DNA from: Gammaproteobacteria bacterium
Lineage (GTDB): Bacteria > Pseudomonadota > Gammaproteobacteria > Steroidobacterales > Steroidobacteraceae
Reading direction: 5' to 3'
DNA: 6,887 bases
Assembly (NCBI GenBank): GCA_030830595.1
Contig: JAURMS010000101.1
Location: 1 to 6,887 of the forward strand
In this document: positions 6,703-6,887 of the stretch, in pieces
How positions within the stretch are numbered: position 1 is the stretch's first letter
Layout: each line of letters opens with the position of its first letter
Notes under the pieces: model-generated
Database searches by the model: none
What the model was told of the DNA's origin: nothing
What the model saw: the letters and a program-made list of their open reading frames with translations, nothing else
Position numbers and translations under genes: made by a program

Positions 6703-6887
6703 GCCCTGAAACGCCGGACCAGTGCCGACAGCCTGGTCAACGGCAGTCCGTCGGTGACGGGTTCATAGCGCGCTGTCAGGTAGGCGCGGGTGATGGCTCT
6801 GGCCTCGCTGGCGAGCTCCGGACGTGCCTCGACGACTCTTGCCAGGTAAGCCGTGGCCGACTCCTCAGGACGACGAGGAAGTCCCGC
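6699..6887 (-). CDS. C-terminal fragment of a DUF4129 / TgpA-type transglutaminase-like protein (runs off right edge)
   Basis: An open frame runs from the right edge to TGA (complement of 6699-6701), giving 62 codons of a gene whose start lies outside. The fragment reads PRRPEES, then an AYLARVVEARPELA helix, then ITRAYLTARYEP, then a leucine/arginine-rich helix ending LVRRFRA. This pattern (P-R-x-P-E/G-E-x2-x-x-Y, RPEL, I-T-x2-Y-x2-x-R-Y, final V-R-x-F) resembles the DUF4129 tail of TgpA-type transglutaminase proteins, which are multi-pass membrane proteins with an extracytoplasmic transglutaminase core. That name is from pattern recognition of a short tail and is moderate at best. Its reality as a coding region is supported by the clean frame to a stop that overlaps the GTG start of the MtfA-like gene, so the two are probably cotranscribed. 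Confidence 0.65.
   Translation of the reverse strand, partial: AGLPRRPEESATAYLARVVEARPELASEARAITRAYLTARYEPVTDGLPLTRLSALVRRFRA

Noticed and set aside
5983..6768. 261-codon plus-strand open frame opposite the MtfA-like gene
   Set aside because: No motif; the minus strand encodes the HEFAH peptidase in the same interval.

Overview
This 6.9 kb window is gene-dense, GC-rich chromosomal DNA with almost no spacer. It looks like a high-GC gammaproteobacterium: the gene set (bacterial-type ProRS with an inserted editing domain, a CDP-alcohol-type PssA, family 4 uracil-DNA glycosylase, RimI, a 529-residue RF3) and the order X-rimI-prfC match that class. I cannot name a genus. I see no insertion sequence, CRISPR array, tRNA, rRNA or clear terminator.

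Layout. (1) Positions 1-1048, minus: the N-terminal 349 codons of proS, running off the left edge. (2) 1049-1137: an 89 bp divergent spacer with a TAGAAT -10-like box reading toward proS. (3) 1138-3015, plus: pssA, a [4Fe-4S] uracil-DNA glycosylase (udg) and rimI. pssA and udg overlap by ATGA, and rimI follows after 10 nt, so they look like one transcription unit. (4) 3016-3044: a 29 bp spacer with a second TAGAAT box only 9 nt before the prfC start and no Shine-Dalgarno, which suggests a near-leaderless prfC mRNA. (5) 3045-5953, plus: prfC and a UMF1/Atg22-like MFS transporter. (6) 5905-6887, minus: an MtfA-like M90 zinc peptidase with an N-terminal membrane segment, whose GTG start overlaps the stop of a truncated upstream gene whose tail resembles DUF4129 (TgpA-type transglutaminase proteins). 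The MtfA-like gene converges on the transporter gene and overlaps it by 49 bp.

Most notable point. In E. coli the order is holD-rimI-yjjG-prfC, where holD encodes the psi clamp-loader accessory subunit. Here a uracil-DNA glycosylase sits in the holD position. Its N-terminal extension (residues about 12-25) resembles the N-terminal segment of E. coli psi, the part that binds the clamp-loader collar. This suggests, as a testable hypothesis, a base-excision-repair enzyme tethered to the replisome through a psi-like peptide. Otherwise the genes are housekeeping: tRNA charging, phospholipid synthesis, DNA repair, ribosomal protein modification, translation termination, transport and peptidase functions.
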